DNA of 64,000 nt from Clostridiaceae bacterium (GTDB taxonomy: Bacteria > Bacillota > Clostridia > Clostridiales > Clostridiaceae), in the NCBI GenBank assembly GCA_902363375.1, contig CABIZX010000001.1, positions 930,001 to 994,000 of the forward strand, written 5' to 3'. Below the pieces are notes generated by a model, which saw only the letters and a program-made list of their open reading frames with translations, was not told the DNA's origin and did not search any database. The stretch's first letter is position 1; every line of letters begins with the position of its first letter. Of the stretch, positions 29,601 to 38,371 are shown one piece after another. A program made the translations under genes and the position numbers.

Positions 29601-29630
29601 AAATTCTACATATCAATATATGTGAATTTT
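29601..29630 (+). terminator. Possible weak terminator after the pilus cluster
   Basis: A 12-bp stem with one bulged T (29601-29613 with 29618-29629) and a 4-nt loop, followed by only four T then A. It is the only hairpin found between the pilO-like gene and the metN leader. Confidence 0.35.
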
Positions 29631-29793
29631 AAAAAGTAAATTATACAAGGAAGATATCGGTAGAGTATGGATTACTATATAAGAAAGCTATAGTAAAATT
29701 AATAACGTGGTCTAAATAAGGCGAATAAGGAGCGAAGTATAGTGGAAATAATAATTATATTAAAATAAATATAGAAAAATTGGTATTTTTATA
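29631..29793. other. Intergenic, nothing recognised
   Basis: About 160 bases upstream of the SAM riboswitch promoter. A short purine-rich stretch (near 29709-29745, with AAGGCGAAT and AAGGAGCGAAG as a rough repeat) stands out slightly, but I find no frame, hairpin or known RNA motif. Confidence 0.4.
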
Positions 29794-29822
29794 TTGACTA
29801 TTTATTTATTGTTATATATAAT
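29794..29822 (+). promoter_or_regulatory. Sigma-A promoter of the metNIQ leader
   Basis: TTGACT at 29794-29799, 17-nt spacer, perfect TATAAT at 29817-29822. The start of transcription would be near 29829, some 20 nt before the riboswitch P1 helix. Confidence 0.85.
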
Positions 29823-29847
29823 AATGACAAGATAAAAATAAATATCG

Positions 29848-30040
29848 TCTTATCATGAGAGGTGGAGGGACTGGCCCTTTGAAACCCGGCAACCTGTATA
29901 TATGTACTGAATCATATATCTTTATATGTATACAATGGTGCTAAATCCTGCAGCTTTATGTAAGCTGAGAGATAAGAGAATGAATTGGCATGCATGTATT
30001 CTATGCACTAGGGATTTATTCTCTAGTGCTTTTATTTTTA
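29848..30040 (+). promoter_or_regulatory. SAM-I (S-box) riboswitch with transcription terminator
   Basis: The aptamer spans 29848-29977, closed by P1 (TCTTATC at 29848-29854 with GATAAGA at 29971-29977). It contains the S-box core AGAGGTGGAGGGA-CTGGCCC-GAAACCCGGCAACC and GGTGCTAAATCC. The expression platform has a 9-bp terminator (30005-30013 with 30021-30029) and a T-rich tail. AGAGAAT at 29975-29981, which overlaps the 3' strand of P1, can pair with ATTCTCT at 30018-30024 and so break the terminator. SAM binding holds P1, frees the terminator and shuts off metNIQ; low SAM permits read-through. Confidence 0.95.
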
Positions 30041-30105
30041 TCTAAAATAATTAAATCTAGATTTAAAATAAAGATAAGATATCTACAGTGAGGGAGGGGC
30101 TAGAA

Positions 30106-31065
30106 ATGATAGAGGTATCGCATATCAGTAAGAGCTTTGATAGCTTGAAAGTTCTTAAAAATGTATCATTTACCATAGAAGAAGGCCAAGTATATGGAAT
30201 TATAGGTCATAGTGGAGCTGGCAAATCAACTATGTTGAGATGTATAAATGGGTTAGAAGGATACGATGAGGGTAGTTTGAAAGTTATGGGAAAAGAGATA
30301 TCTTCCATGACAGAAAAAGAAATTAGAGAATTTAGAAAGAATGTAGGAATGATATTTCAAAACTTTAATCTACTTAAAAGATCTAATGTCTATAATAATG
30401 TGGCTTTACCATTACAATTATGGGGTTATGATAAAGAATATATAGAAAAAAAGGTAGGAGAATTGTTGAAAATTGTAGGACTAGCTCATAAGGTAAAATC
30501 TATGCCAAAAGAGTTAAGTGGAGGAGAAAAGCAAAGAGTAGCAATTGCTAGAGCTTTAGCTCTGCAGCCTAAAATTCTACTTTGTGATGAAGCAACCTCA
30601 GCACTAGATCCTAAAACCACTAAAGATATTTTAGATTTATTATCTAAAATTAATAAAGAAATGGGTATAACCATTGTAATGGTAACTCATCAGATGGAAG
30701 TAGTAAAGGCAATATGCCAGCAAATTGTACTTATAGAAGGTGGAGAAGTCAAAGCAGAAGGAAATGTAGAGGAATTATTTTTAAGACCCGGACATTCTTT
30801 AAGAAAGTTTTTAGGAGAAGAAGATGAAATTTTATTCCAAGATGGAGTAAACATTAAAATATATTTTCCGGCAGATAAAAGCGAAGATTCACTTATAACT
30901 AATATGGCTAGAGAACTAAATATAAATTTGTCTATTGTATGGGGAAAGCTAGAAAAGTTTAGAGATAATATATTAGGTTCATTAGTTATAAAAGTTGATG
31001 AACAATGTAAGGAAACAGTTATTAACTATTTAGAAAAAAATGAATTTCAATGGGAGGTGCTATAG
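30106..31065 (+). CDS. metN: Methionine ABC transporter ATP-binding protein MetN
   Basis: This is the nucleotide-binding subunit of the MetNIQ importer for L- and D-methionine. The 319-aa protein has Walker A GHSGAGKST (about residue 37), the signature LSGGEKQRVAIARA, Walker B LLCDEATSALD, and a C-terminal NIL domain (about 245-319) that in E. coli senses cytoplasmic methionine and gives trans-inhibition. A GTG at 30088 would add six residues, but the GGGAGGGG ribosome site at 30092-30099 sits right for the ATG at 30106. It is controlled by the SAM-I riboswitch just upstream. Confidence 0.95.
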   Translation: MIEVSHISKSFDSLKVLKNVSFTIEEGQVYGIIGHSGAGKSTMLRCINGLEGYDEGSLKVMGKEISSMTEKEIREFRKNVGMIFQNFNLLKRSNVYNNVALPLQLWGYDKEYIEKKVGELLKIVGLAHKVKSMPKELSGGEKQRVAIARALALQPKILLCDEATSALDPKTTKDILDLLSKINKEMGITIVMVTHQMEVVKAICQQIVLIEGGEVKAEGNVEELFLRPGHSLRKFLGEEDEILFQDGVNIKIYFPADKSEDSLITNMARELNINLSIVWGKLEKFRDNILGSLVIKVDEQCKETVINYLEKNEFQWEVL

Positions 31066-31067
31066 TT

Positions 31068-31718
31068 ATGACTACTGAAACAATTATACAGATCCTTAGT
31101 AAGGCATTAATGGAGACGTTAATAATGGTATCGCTATCAACACTTTTTGCAGTATTGATTGGGATGGTTCTAGCTATAGCTTTAATATTAACAGATAAAG
31201 AAGGACCAATGGAAAATAAGTATATATATAAAATATTGGATATAGCTATAAATATTTTAAGAAGCTTACCCTTTATAATTTTAATGGTAATAGTAGTACC
31301 TATTACTAGGGCTATTGTAGGAAAATCCATAGGAACACCAGCGGCCATAGTCCCACTAACAATTGCAGCAGCACCGTTTGTAGCAAGAATTATTGAAACA
31401 TCTTTAAAAGAGGTAGATAAAGGCGTTATTGAAGCAGCTAAATCATTAGGTGCTACTAAAACTCAAATTATATTTAAAATAATGGTCAAGGAGGCTATGC
31501 CTTCTATTGCCTCAGGGCTTACACTAACAATTATAAGCATTATAGGATATTCTGCTATGGCTGGATCTATTGGTGGAGGTGGTTTAGGCGCAGCAGCTAT
31601 AACCTATGGATATAATAGGTTTAATGTGCCAATTATGCTATTTACAGTGATAGTCTTAGTAATATTTGTTCAGTTAATTCAAAGTTTTGGAAACTATATA
31701 TATAAGAAATTAAGCTAG
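31068..31718 (+). CDS. metI: Methionine ABC transporter permease MetI
   Basis: This membrane subunit has 216 aa and five TM segments, with the EAA loop that docks on MetN (KEVDKGVIEAAKSLGAT, about residues 120-136). An ATG at 31050 lies before its own ribosome site GGGAGGT (31052-31058) and inside metN; the ATG at 31068, nine bases after that site and two after the metN stop, is the likely start. Confidence 0.94.
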   Translation: MTTETIIQILSKALMETLIMVSLSTLFAVLIGMVLAIALILTDKEGPMENKYIYKILDIAINILRSLPFIILMVIVVPITRAIVGKSIGTPAAIVPLTIAAAPFVARIIETSLKEVDKGVIEAAKSLGATKTQIIFKIMVKEAMPSIASGLTLTIISIIGYSAMAGSIGGGGLGAAAITYGYNRFNVPIMLFTVIVLVIFVQLIQSFGNYIYKKLS

Positions 31719-31765
31719 GATTTTAAGATTAAATTTAAGAAGTTTATTGTCAAGGAGGAATATGC

Positions 31766-32593
31766 ATGAAAAAATCAATAAAAAAATTATTAAGTTTAGC
31801 GCTAACATTAGCTTTAGGAGTGACTTTGGTAGGTTGTGGAGCTAATGATGAAGAAGTTTCAAATGATGATAATAAAGCGAAAAGTATAGCTATAGGGGTA
31901 TCTCCAGAACCTCATAAAGCTATAGTAGAAAATGCTATAAAACCACTACTTGAAGCAGAAGGTTATACAGTAGAGGTAGTAGAGTTTTCAGATTATGTTT
32001 TACCTAACACAGCTCTTGCAGAAGGAGAATTAGATGCAAATTATTTCCAACATGTACCGTTTATGGAGGCTACTGCAAAGGAAAAATCTTATGCTCTTTC
32101 TTATACGGCAAAGGTACACATTGAGCCAATGGGTGTTTACTCAGAAAAGATAAATGATTTATCAGCTATTAAAGAAGGAGCAGAAATAGTAATTCCAAAT
32201 GATCCATCTAATGGAGCAAGGGCTTTAAAACTTTTAGCTAAAAATGGAGTAATAGAAGTTCCAGATGGAGATTTAATAACAGCAAAAGATATTACTTCAA
32301 ATCCTAAGAATATAAAAATAACAGAGTTAGATCCAGAACAATTACCAAGGGTGTTGAAGGATGTTGATGCAGCGGTAATAAATACTAACTATGCTCTAGA
32401 AGGTGGGTTTAATCCTTTAAATGATGCCTTAGTAATAGAAGATGGAGAAAGTCCATATGCTAACATTATTGCGGTTAGAACAGAAGATACAGAAAAAGAT
32501 AAGATAAAGGCTTTAACAAAGGCTGCAACTTCAGAGGAAGTTAAGAAATATATCGAAGATAATTACAAAGGAGCTATTATTCCAGCTTTTTAA
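31766..32593 (+). CDS. metQ: Methionine-binding lipoprotein MetQ
   Basis: The substrate-binding component of the MetNIQ importer is held outside the cell by a lipid anchor. The 275-aa protein has a lipoprotein signal peptide with lipobox LVGC (Cys24), the substrate of LspA. The NLPA domain follows, with EPHKAIVENA, an EGELDANYFQHVPFM segment and VINTNYALE. An AAGGAGG ribosome site precedes it. A terminator ends the operon. Confidence 0.95.
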   Translation: MKKSIKKLLSLALTLALGVTLVGCGANDEEVSNDDNKAKSIAIGVSPEPHKAIVENAIKPLLEAEGYTVEVVEFSDYVLPNTALAEGELDANYFQHVPFMEATAKEKSYALSYTAKVHIEPMGVYSEKINDLSAIKEGAEIVIPNDPSNGARALKLLAKNGVIEVPDGDLITAKDITSNPKNIKITELDPEQLPRVLKDVDAAVINTNYALEGGFNPLNDALVIEDGESPYANIIAVRTEDTEKDKIKALTKAATSEEVKKYIEDNYKGAIIPAF

Positions 32594-32623
32594 TACTAAC
32601 AAATTATTTGATTTAAATATAAG

Positions 32624-32660
32624 AATACATCCTTAATATTTCAAATAGGATGTATTTTTT
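32624..32660 (+). terminator. Intrinsic terminator of metNIQ
   Basis: Ten-bp perfect stem AATACATCCT (32624-32633) with AGGATGTATT (32647-32656), 13-nt loop, six T. Confidence 0.85.
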
Positions 32661-32734
32661 ATAGAAAAGTTGTATATAATAAATATGTCTATATGGATAT
32701 ATTATGTATTTTTAATAATATATTTTAATTTTTA

Positions 32735-32763
32735 TTGCAAGTTTCGAGATATGAGAGTATAAT
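32735..32763 (+). promoter_or_regulatory. Sigma-A promoter of efp
   Basis: TTGCAA at 32735-32740, 17-nt spacer and perfect TATAAT at 32758-32763. The AT-rich 5' UTR is about 190 nt long (to 32958); I see no riboswitch in it. The remaining bases between the metQ terminator and this promoter hold nothing recognisable. Confidence 0.75.
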
Positions 32764-32958
32764 TTGTTTGCAAAGAATACATAGTTTTGATAAAATATCA
32801 TTGTTAACGTAAATTAAGTACTTATAAACATTAAATTCAGTAATTAATTTTTATTGCTAAACTATTTTTAATTAATAACTACATAAGGTATTAAAGTGCT
32901 TTAAATAGGTTATAATAATTTTATTAACAAAGGCTATTATATATTGGGAGGTTACATT

Positions 32959-33516
32959 ATGATATCAGCTGGAGATTTAAGAAAAGGAACGACTTTTGAA
33001 GATGGTGGACAAGTTTACACTGTTGTAGATTTTTTACATGTTAAACCAGGTAAAGGTGCTGCCTTCGTTAGAACTAAATTAAAAAATGCTATAACTGGAG
33101 CAGTTACAGAAACAACTTTTAACCCAACTGCTAAATTCCAAGAAGCAGTTATAGAGAGAAAGGAAATGCAATATCTTTATTCTGATGGAGAATTATATTA
33201 CTTCATGGATCAAGAAACTTTTGAACAAATTCCTTTAAACTATGACAAAGTAGAAGAGGCTATAAAATTCTTAAAAGAAAATATGTTTGCAATAATTAAG
33301 TTTTACAAGGGAGAGGCTTTCTCAGTAGAAGCTCCAAACTTTGTTGAATTATTAATTACAAATACTGAACCAGCAGTTAAAGGTAATACTGCAACTAACG
33401 TGTTAAAACCAGCTACAGTAGAAACTGGAGCAGTAGTTCAAGTTCCTTTATTTGTAAATGAAGGAGACACAATTAGAGTTGATACTAGATCAGGAGAATA
33501 TATGGAAAGAGTTTAA
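32959..33516 (+). CDS. efp: Translation elongation factor P
   Basis: EF-P relieves ribosomes stalled at consecutive prolines. The protein is 185 aa, the standard length: KOW-like N-terminal domain with the functional loop KPGKGAA (Lys32 at the tip), central OB domain and C-terminal OB domain with the [19 protein letters not shown] signature. A TTG at 32944 precedes the ribosome site GGGAGGT, so the ATG at 32959 is the start. No lysine-modifying EpmA/B or YmfI gene is adjacent. Monocistronic, with its own promoter and terminator, directly upstream of spoIIIA as in many Firmicutes. Confidence 0.96.
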   Translation: MISAGDLRKGTTFEDGGQVYTVVDFLHVKPGKGAAFVRTKLKNAITGAVTETTFNPTAKFQEAVIERKEMQYLYSDGELYYFMDQETFEQIPLNYDKVEEAIKFLKENMFAIIKFYKGEAFSVEAPNFVELLITNTEPAVKGNTATNVLKPATVETGAVVQVPLFVNEGDTIRVDTRSGEYMERV

Positions 33517-33527
33517 TCCATATTCAG

Positions 33528-33557
33528 CTAGCTTTCATTATTGAAGGCTAGTTTTTT
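33528..33557 (+). terminator. Intrinsic terminator of efp
   Basis: Ten-bp stem with one T-G pair (33528-33537 with 33542-33551), TTAT loop, six T. Confidence 0.87.
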
Positions 33558-33617
33558 ATTTACTTTATTTTAGATATAGAGGATGGTTTATAGAAATTTA
33601 TAAAGAATATACAGAAG

Positions 33618-33668
33618 ATTGTTTTCTAGGATGAAATATATTTTTCATCATGGAAAACAATTTTTTTT
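33618..33668 (+). terminator. Second terminator-like hairpin upstream of spoIIIAA
   Basis: A 19-position stem with one mismatch and one wobble (33618-33636 with 33643-33661), a 6-nt loop and eight T. It points in the + direction only. It lies 60 nt after the efp terminator and about 85 nt before spoIIIAA, so it either backs up efp termination or attenuates a transcript that enters spoIIIA. Confidence 0.75.
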
Positions 33669-33751
33669 AATATTAAATAAAAAAATAAAAATATTATAGT
33701 AATAATTGACCCTTAAAGGTAATAACAATTAAGTAAGAAAGGGTGAGTTTC

Positions 33752-34669
33752 ATGATTACTAAAGATATTATTGATATACTGTCTCCTTCAGTTAAAGCAG
33801 AAGTAACAAACTATGCTGATGATGGAAAGTTGCAAGAAATTAGATTAAAGGTCAACAAGCCTCTTATCTTTATAAATAATAATAGGGAGATTAAAACACG
33901 TTATATTACAAAACTAGAGGATATAAAGATAATAATTCAAAAAATAAGCAGCTACTCTATATATGCCTTTGAGGAAGAGATAAGACAGGGGTATATAACT
34001 ATACAAGGTGGTCACAGGGTAGGAATTTGTGGAAGCTGTGTATTGGAAGGAAATTCACTTAAGACTATAAAGCACATATCTTCTATTAATATACGTATTG
34101 CTAGGGAGGTAAAGGGATGTAGCCAAGGTATCCTGCCTTTTATTATTAAAGATAATAGAATATTAAATACTATAATAATATCTCCACCTAAATGTGGAAA
34201 AACAACTATCTTAAGAGATTTATCAAGGGAAATATCTAATGGATCATCTAGACATGGTCTGGATGGAAAAAATGTAGCGATTATTGATGAAAGAAGTGAA
34301 ATTGGAGCTTGTTATAGAGGAGTTCCTCAAATGGATGTAGGCGTTAGAACAGATATATTGGATAATTGTCCTAAAAATCAAGGAATAATCATGGCCATTA
34401 GGAGTATGGCACCTCAGCTTATAATATGTGACGAGATAGGAACTTATAAAGACATGGAGAGTATTGTAGCAGCATTAAATTCAGGAGTAAATGTGATAAC
34501 TACAATTCATGGTTTTAATGAAGAGGATCTTTACAATAGACCAGTATTTAAGGAAGTTTTAGAAAATAAAGTTTTTCAAAGGGCTGTAATTTTGAGTAAT
34601 AAGGAAGGAATTGCGACCATAGAATATATATATGATTTTACAAAAGGTGAGAAAGTAAGGGGGTGGTAA
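33752..34669 (+). CDS. spoIIIAA: Stage III sporulation protein AA (ATPase)
   Basis: Cytoplasmic ATPase of the SpoIIIA-SpoIIQ feeding-tube complex, related to secretion ATPases, made in the mother cell. The 305-aa protein has Walker A in SPPKCGKTTIL (about residue 148), DERSEIG, and Walker B LIICDEIG. A GTG at 33743 overlaps the ribosome site AAAGGGTGAG, so the ATG at 33752 is preferred. In Bacillus the operon is driven by sigma-E; I could not find a convincing sigma-E promoter in the short gap after the hairpin at 33618. Confidence 0.95.
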   Translation: MITKDIIDILSPSVKAEVTNYADDGKLQEIRLKVNKPLIFINNNREIKTRYITKLEDIKIIIQKISSYSIYAFEEEIRQGYITIQGGHRVGICGSCVLEGNSLKTIKHISSINIRIAREVKGCSQGILPFIIKDNRILNTIIISPPKCGKTTILRDLSREISNGSSRHGLDGKNVAIIDERSEIGACYRGVPQMDVGVRTDILDNCPKNQGIIMAIRSMAPQLIICDEIGTYKDMESIVAALNSGVNVITTIHGFNEEDLYNRPVFKEVLENKVFQRAVILSNKEGIATIEYIYDFTKGEKVRGW

Positions 34670-34671
34670 TA

Positions 34672-35190
34672 ATGATAAAAGTAATAGGCTTTATTCTCAT
34701 AGTAGCCTCATCTACTATTTTAGGATTTTCATATGGAGATAAATTTAAAAAACGGGTCAGAGAACTAAAGGAATTTCAACGAGGAGTATATGTGCTTAAG
34801 AATGAAATAAATTTTACCCATGCATTACTTCCAGAGGCTCTTAATAAGGTATATGAAAAATGTGAAGAACCCATAGCTGGAATCTTTAAGGACGCATCGG
34901 AAATGCTTCTTAGAAATGAAGAATGTGATGTAAATAGCTGCTTTAATAAGAGTCTAAATAAAAGGGTGAACAAATTATCCTTAACTAAAGAAGATGTAGC
35001 TATATTTCTAGATTTCACTAAAAGTTTGGGAGAAATGGATATAGATGGTCATAACGATATGTTTGCGTTAACACTAGAAAATTTAGATAAGGCAATTAGT
35101 AATGCAGAATATAATATTGATAAAAATGTAAAAATGTATAGGTATTTAGGATTTTCCTTTGGTGCTATGATAGGAATTATTTTAATATGA
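34672..35190 (+). CDS. spoIIIAB: Stage III sporulation protein AB
   Basis: A 172-aa membrane protein of the SpoIIIA channel: N-terminal TM helix (about residues 2-20), a helical middle resembling the GspF/type II secretion platform fold, and a C-terminal TM helix (about 155-172). The frame has an earlier GTG at 34663, inside the spoIIIAA stop region and the ribosome site; ATG 34672 with GGGGGTGG upstream fits better. Confidence 0.92.
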   Translation: MIKVIGFILIVASSTILGFSYGDKFKKRVRELKEFQRGVYVLKNEINFTHALLPEALNKVYEKCEEPIAGIFKDASEMLLRNEECDVNSCFNKSLNKRVNKLSLTKEDVAIFLDFTKSLGEMDIDGHNDMFALTLENLDKAISNAEYNIDKNVKMYRYLGFSFGAMIGIILI

Positions 35191-35205
35191 GGAGGCAGAT
35201 GGATT

Positions 35206-35403
35206 TTGTTAGATATAAGCATAATAGTAAAAATAGGTATAGTTGGAATAGTAATGATAGTTTTAGATAAAGTTCTAGAGAGCGGTGGCAAAAAGGAATA
35301 TGCAGTTATCAGTAATTTAGCCGGAATATTGATAATACTTATATTGGTGATTAGCTTGGTTTCAAAGTTATTTAATGCTATACAAACTTTATTTTACTTT
35401 TAG
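35206..35403 (+). CDS. spoIIIAC: Stage III sporulation protein AC
   Basis: A 65-aa protein with two TM helices separated by a short loop ESGGKKEY, the standard size and layout of SpoIIIAC. The start is a TTG at 35206 with GAGGAGG ten bases upstream. An ATG at 35199 is out of frame and gives only a dead-end short frame. Confidence 0.9.
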   Translation: MLDISIIVKIGIVGIVMIVLDKVLESGGKKEYAVISNLAGILIILILVISLVSKLFNAIQTLFYF

Positions 35404-35412
35404 GAGGAAGCT

Positions 35413-35796
35413 ATGGATATTATCAAAATAGTATCCTTTGCACTAATAACTCTTTTTATTGTGATAGTGGTAAAAAAGGAAAGACAAGATATTGCTCTTT
35501 TAATTAGCTTAGTAGCAGGCATAATAGTATTTATGTTTTTAGTTAGTAAGCTAACAGTAATAGTAAATTTTCTTCAGACCTTATCCAATAAGGCTAACAT
35601 AGACATAGTGTACTTGGATACAGTATTTAAAATTTTAGGCATTGCATATTTATCATCCTTTTGCAGTGAAATATGCAAGGATGCAGGTGAGAGTAGTATT
35701 GCATCAAAGGTTGAATTTGCTGGTAAAATATTAATTCTTACCCTTGCAATCCCAATACTAATGGCGGTAATGCAAACAATATTGAAGATAATGTAG
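35413..35796 (+). CDS. spoIIIAD: Stage III sporulation protein AD
   Basis: A 127-aa protein with four hydrophobic segments and the SpoIIIAD features KKERQDIALLISL near the start and ISSFCSEICKDAGE-like sequence in the middle (YLSSFCSEICKDAGESSIASKVE). It shares family with SpoIIIAC, which covers its first half. AGGAGG overlaps the spoIIIAC stop, nine bases before the ATG. Confidence 0.93.
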   Translation: MDIIKIVSFALITLFIVIVVKKERQDIALLISLVAGIIVFMFLVSKLTVIVNFLQTLSNKANIDIVYLDTVFKILGIAYLSSFCSEICKDAGESSIASKVEFAGKILILTLAIPILMAVMQTILKIM

Positions 35797-35804
35797 GTGT
35801 AAAT

Positions 35805-36959
35805 ATGAAAAAAAGTATATTTATTTTAATGATAATGGTCATATTTTTTATTCCTATAAAAGCTTATGGTAGTGATGAAGTAAATATAGATGATGAGCAA
35901 ATGAGCAAAATAAATGGTTTATATGATTACATAAGTAATCTAGATACTGAAAATGAATTACTAAAGGACATGTCACCTAAGGAGTTTGTGGAAAACTATA
36001 TGAAAAGTGGACAAGATTCCTTAGAAAGAAAAGAAATATTAAAGATAGCCTTAGGATATTTATTCAAAGAAATAGTAGCGTCCTTTAAAATAATAGGACA
36101 ACTTATTATAGTAGCTATAGTGTGTGCGCTATTGAACAATCTCCAAAGTGCTTTTAGTAATGAAAAACTATGTAATGTGGCATATTTTGCATGCTTTTCA
36201 GTGATGATTATATTAATTGCTCGAGGTTTTTATATTGGAGTAGAATTGACTCAACAGGTTATAAATAGCATAAGTGATTTTATGTCAGCCTTAATGCCGG
36301 TGCTTATAATGCTACTAGCTAGTGTAGGAAGTGTAAGTCAAGCAGTAGTAATGGATCCAATTATTATGGGAATATGTACCTTGGGAACTAAGCTTTATTC
36401 TTCCATAATAATACCTATAATTTGTATGAGTTTTGTTTTAGATTTTGTAAATAATGTATCAAATGAATATAACATTAAAAATTTAACGAGTCTACTTAAA
36501 AAGGTAGCTCTATGGGTTCAAGGAATTTTTCTTACAATTTTCGTTGGTATCCTTACAATAAGAGGAATTGTAGGAAGTAGCTTTGATGTAGTAACCACCA
36601 AAACAGCTAAGTTTGCAATGGATAGTTTTATACCTGTGGTAGGAAAAACTCTATCTGATGCATTTGCTACAGTAGCTAGCTATACTTTACTTTTAAAGAA
36701 TTGCATTAGCCTTTTAGGTGTAGTTGTACTTATAGCTATAATATTACTTCCTATAATAAAGATTTTTGTTATGGGCTTTATGTATAAATTAGCCTCTGCA
36801 ATATTGCAACCAGTAAGCGATAGTAAGGTAACAAATATTATAGATGCAGCAGGAGGATCTCTTATGCTACTTGGATCTTGTATTATATGCGTTAGTATAA
36901 TGTTCTTCATAATGATAACTATAATAGCTGCTACAGGTAAAGGGTTTATTCTAATGTAA
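35805..36959 (+). CDS. spoIIIAE: Stage III sporulation protein AE
   Basis: A 384-aa polytopic membrane protein, probably the membrane core of the SpoIIIA channel. It has a cleavable-looking signal peptide (residues about 1-22, ending KAYG), an extracytoplasmic stretch, then about seven TM helices with the family's IRGIVGSSFDVV and FIPVVGKTLSDA motifs. Eight bases after spoIIIAD. Confidence 0.94.
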   Translation: MKKSIFILMIMVIFFIPIKAYGSDEVNIDDEQMSKINGLYDYISNLDTENELLKDMSPKEFVENYMKSGQDSLERKEILKIALGYLFKEIVASFKIIGQLIIVAIVCALLNNLQSAFSNEKLCNVAYFACFSVMIILIARGFYIGVELTQQVINSISDFMSALMPVLIMLLASVGSVSQAVVMDPIIMGICTLGTKLYSSIIIPIICMSFVLDFVNNVSNEYNIKNLTSLLKKVALWVQGIFLTIFVGILTIRGIVGSSFDVVTTKTAKFAMDSFIPVVGKTLSDAFATVASYTLLLKNCISLLGVVVLIAIILLPIIKIFVMGFMYKLASAILQPVSDSKVTNIIDAAGGSLMLLGSCIICVSIMFFIMITIIAATGKGFILM

Positions 36960-36995
36960 TTATTAAAATTATTTATGTTAAAAGTAGGTGATAAA

Positions 36996-37592
36996 ATGAT
37001 TGAAGCCCTAGGGGAATGGATAATAACTATATGTGTAGCTATATTTTTCACAACTGCTGTGCAAATGATATTACCAGATAACTCATTAAAAAAGTATTGT
37101 AACTTTGTGCTTGGATTAATTGTCTTTGTAGTCATATTGGGACCTATTGTAAAAATATTCAATGAAGATTTACAAATAAATAAGATCATTGAAGAATCAT
37201 CAGATCTTGTATTTAATGATATGGGTCAGGGTAACTATGAAGAATATAGGCAAGCTAATATAAATAATACTTTAGAAAGATTTAAAGCAAACTTAGAAAA
37301 ACAATGTGTAGCTGATTTAGAAAAAAACTTTAAAGATGATAAGTATAGTGCCAAGGTTGAAGCCTCTTATGATGCTGAAAATAGTCTTTTCTTGATTGAA
37401 AGAATTGATGTAGGAATTAATGATGGATCGGTAGAAAGAGTTAAAAAAGTACAGATTGGTGATGAGTCTGTGCAAGTTGATAATCAAGACTCTTCCACAG
37501 ATAAAAAGTCCATGGAAGTTAAAGAGTTTATTAGTTCTAGATATGATGTAGCTGCAAATAATATATATGTATACAAACTTAATGATAATTAA
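36996..37592 (+). CDS. spoIIIAF: Stage III sporulation protein AF
   Basis: A 198-aa protein with two N-terminal TM helices (about residues 8-25 and 35-53; MILPDNSLKKYCNFVLGLI between) and a soluble outside domain, the SpoIIIAF layout. An ATG at 36975 is in frame but has no ribosome site, whereas AGGTGA precedes the ATG at 36996 by five bases. The C-terminal half resembles ring-forming domains of the AG/AH proteins only loosely. Confidence 0.9.
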   Translation: MIEALGEWIITICVAIFFTTAVQMILPDNSLKKYCNFVLGLIVFVVILGPIVKIFNEDLQINKIIEESSDLVFNDMGQGNYEEYRQANINNTLERFKANLEKQCVADLEKNFKDDKYSAKVEASYDAENSLFLIERIDVGINDGSVERVKKVQIGDESVQVDNQDSSTDKKSMEVKEFISSRYDVAANNIYVYKLNDN

Positions 37593-37624
37593 CATAAATT
37601 TTAATAGAGTTTGGGGGGATAAAA

Positions 37625-38329
37625 GTGTCGGATAATCTTAAAAAAGTGTTTGATGATATTTTCAATAAAAAAGGAGGTGAAAATAATAAACCAGAGAAAA
37701 ATTTAAAACAGCCTGTAGCTGAGGGAGAAAAAAAATTTAAAATAATAAATTCTAATCTAGTATCAAACCTAGTAATAGTATTTTTAGTAGGAGTTTTATT
37801 ATTGATAGTAGGTAGTATGTTTACAAAGAATGATGGACCTAAAAGTGGTGATAGTGGCACTGCCAATGTAGTAGCTATAGGTGGGGAGGAAGCACAAAAG
37901 AATGCAGAGACTACGACTTCTGCAGTGAATAAAGCCTATAAAGAAAAAATGCAAGAAGAGCTGGTTGGGTTACTAGGGAAAATAGAAGGTGTTGGTAAGG
38001 TAGATTCAATGATTTATTTTGAAAGTGGGCAAGAGCAAGTACCAGTATTTAATGAGGAAACTTCTACTAGCGTTACTAATGAGAAAGACAATGGTGGTGG
38101 ACAAAGAGAGATAACTCAGAAAAATGGTGGAAGTACAGTAGTCATGGAAAATAAGGAAAATTCGCAACAGCCATTTATAACTAAAGTTAATAATCCAACT
38201 ATAACAGGAATTTGTATAGTAGCTGAAGGAGCTGGTGATTCAGTGACTGAATTAAGAATACGTCAAGCAGTAACTAAATTATTTGGTCTTTCAGATGATA
38301 AAGTACAGGTATATCCTATGAAAAAGTAG
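37625..38329 (+). CDS. spoIIIAG: Stage III sporulation protein AG
   Basis: A 234-aa single-TM protein (TM about residues 44-62) whose outside domain forms the large ring of the channel in Bacillus. Conserved pieces are LLGKIEGVGKVDSMIYFESG, the variable beta-triangle insertion rich in G/N/Q (about 150-180), and the ring-building motif region ITGICIVAEGAGD...RQAVTKLFGL. GTG start with GGGGGGA upstream. Confidence 0.93.
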   Translation: MSDNLKKVFDDIFNKKGGENNKPEKNLKQPVAEGEKKFKIINSNLVSNLVIVFLVGVLLLIVGSMFTKNDGPKSGDSGTANVVAIGGEEAQKNAETTTSAVNKAYKEKMQEELVGLLGKIEGVGKVDSMIYFESGQEQVPVFNEETSTSVTNEKDNGGGQREITQKNGGSTVVMENKENSQQPFITKVNNPTITGICIVAEGAGDSVTELRIRQAVTKLFGLSDDKVQVYPMKK

Positions 38330-38371
38330 CATATAAATGTGATATAAATAAAAAATTCGGGGGGAACTATA

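Noticed and set aside
35199..35271. ATG-started short frame overlapping the spoIIIAC start
   Set aside because: It uses the same GAGGAGG site but ends after about 24 codons with no resemblance to any protein; the TTG frame encodes a clear SpoIIIAC.
36680..37189. 169-codon - strand frame across the spoIIIAE-spoIIIAF junction
   Set aside because: It is a complement of two well-supported spoIIIA genes, with threonine/isoleucine-rich composition typical of antisense reading of hydrophobic genes.
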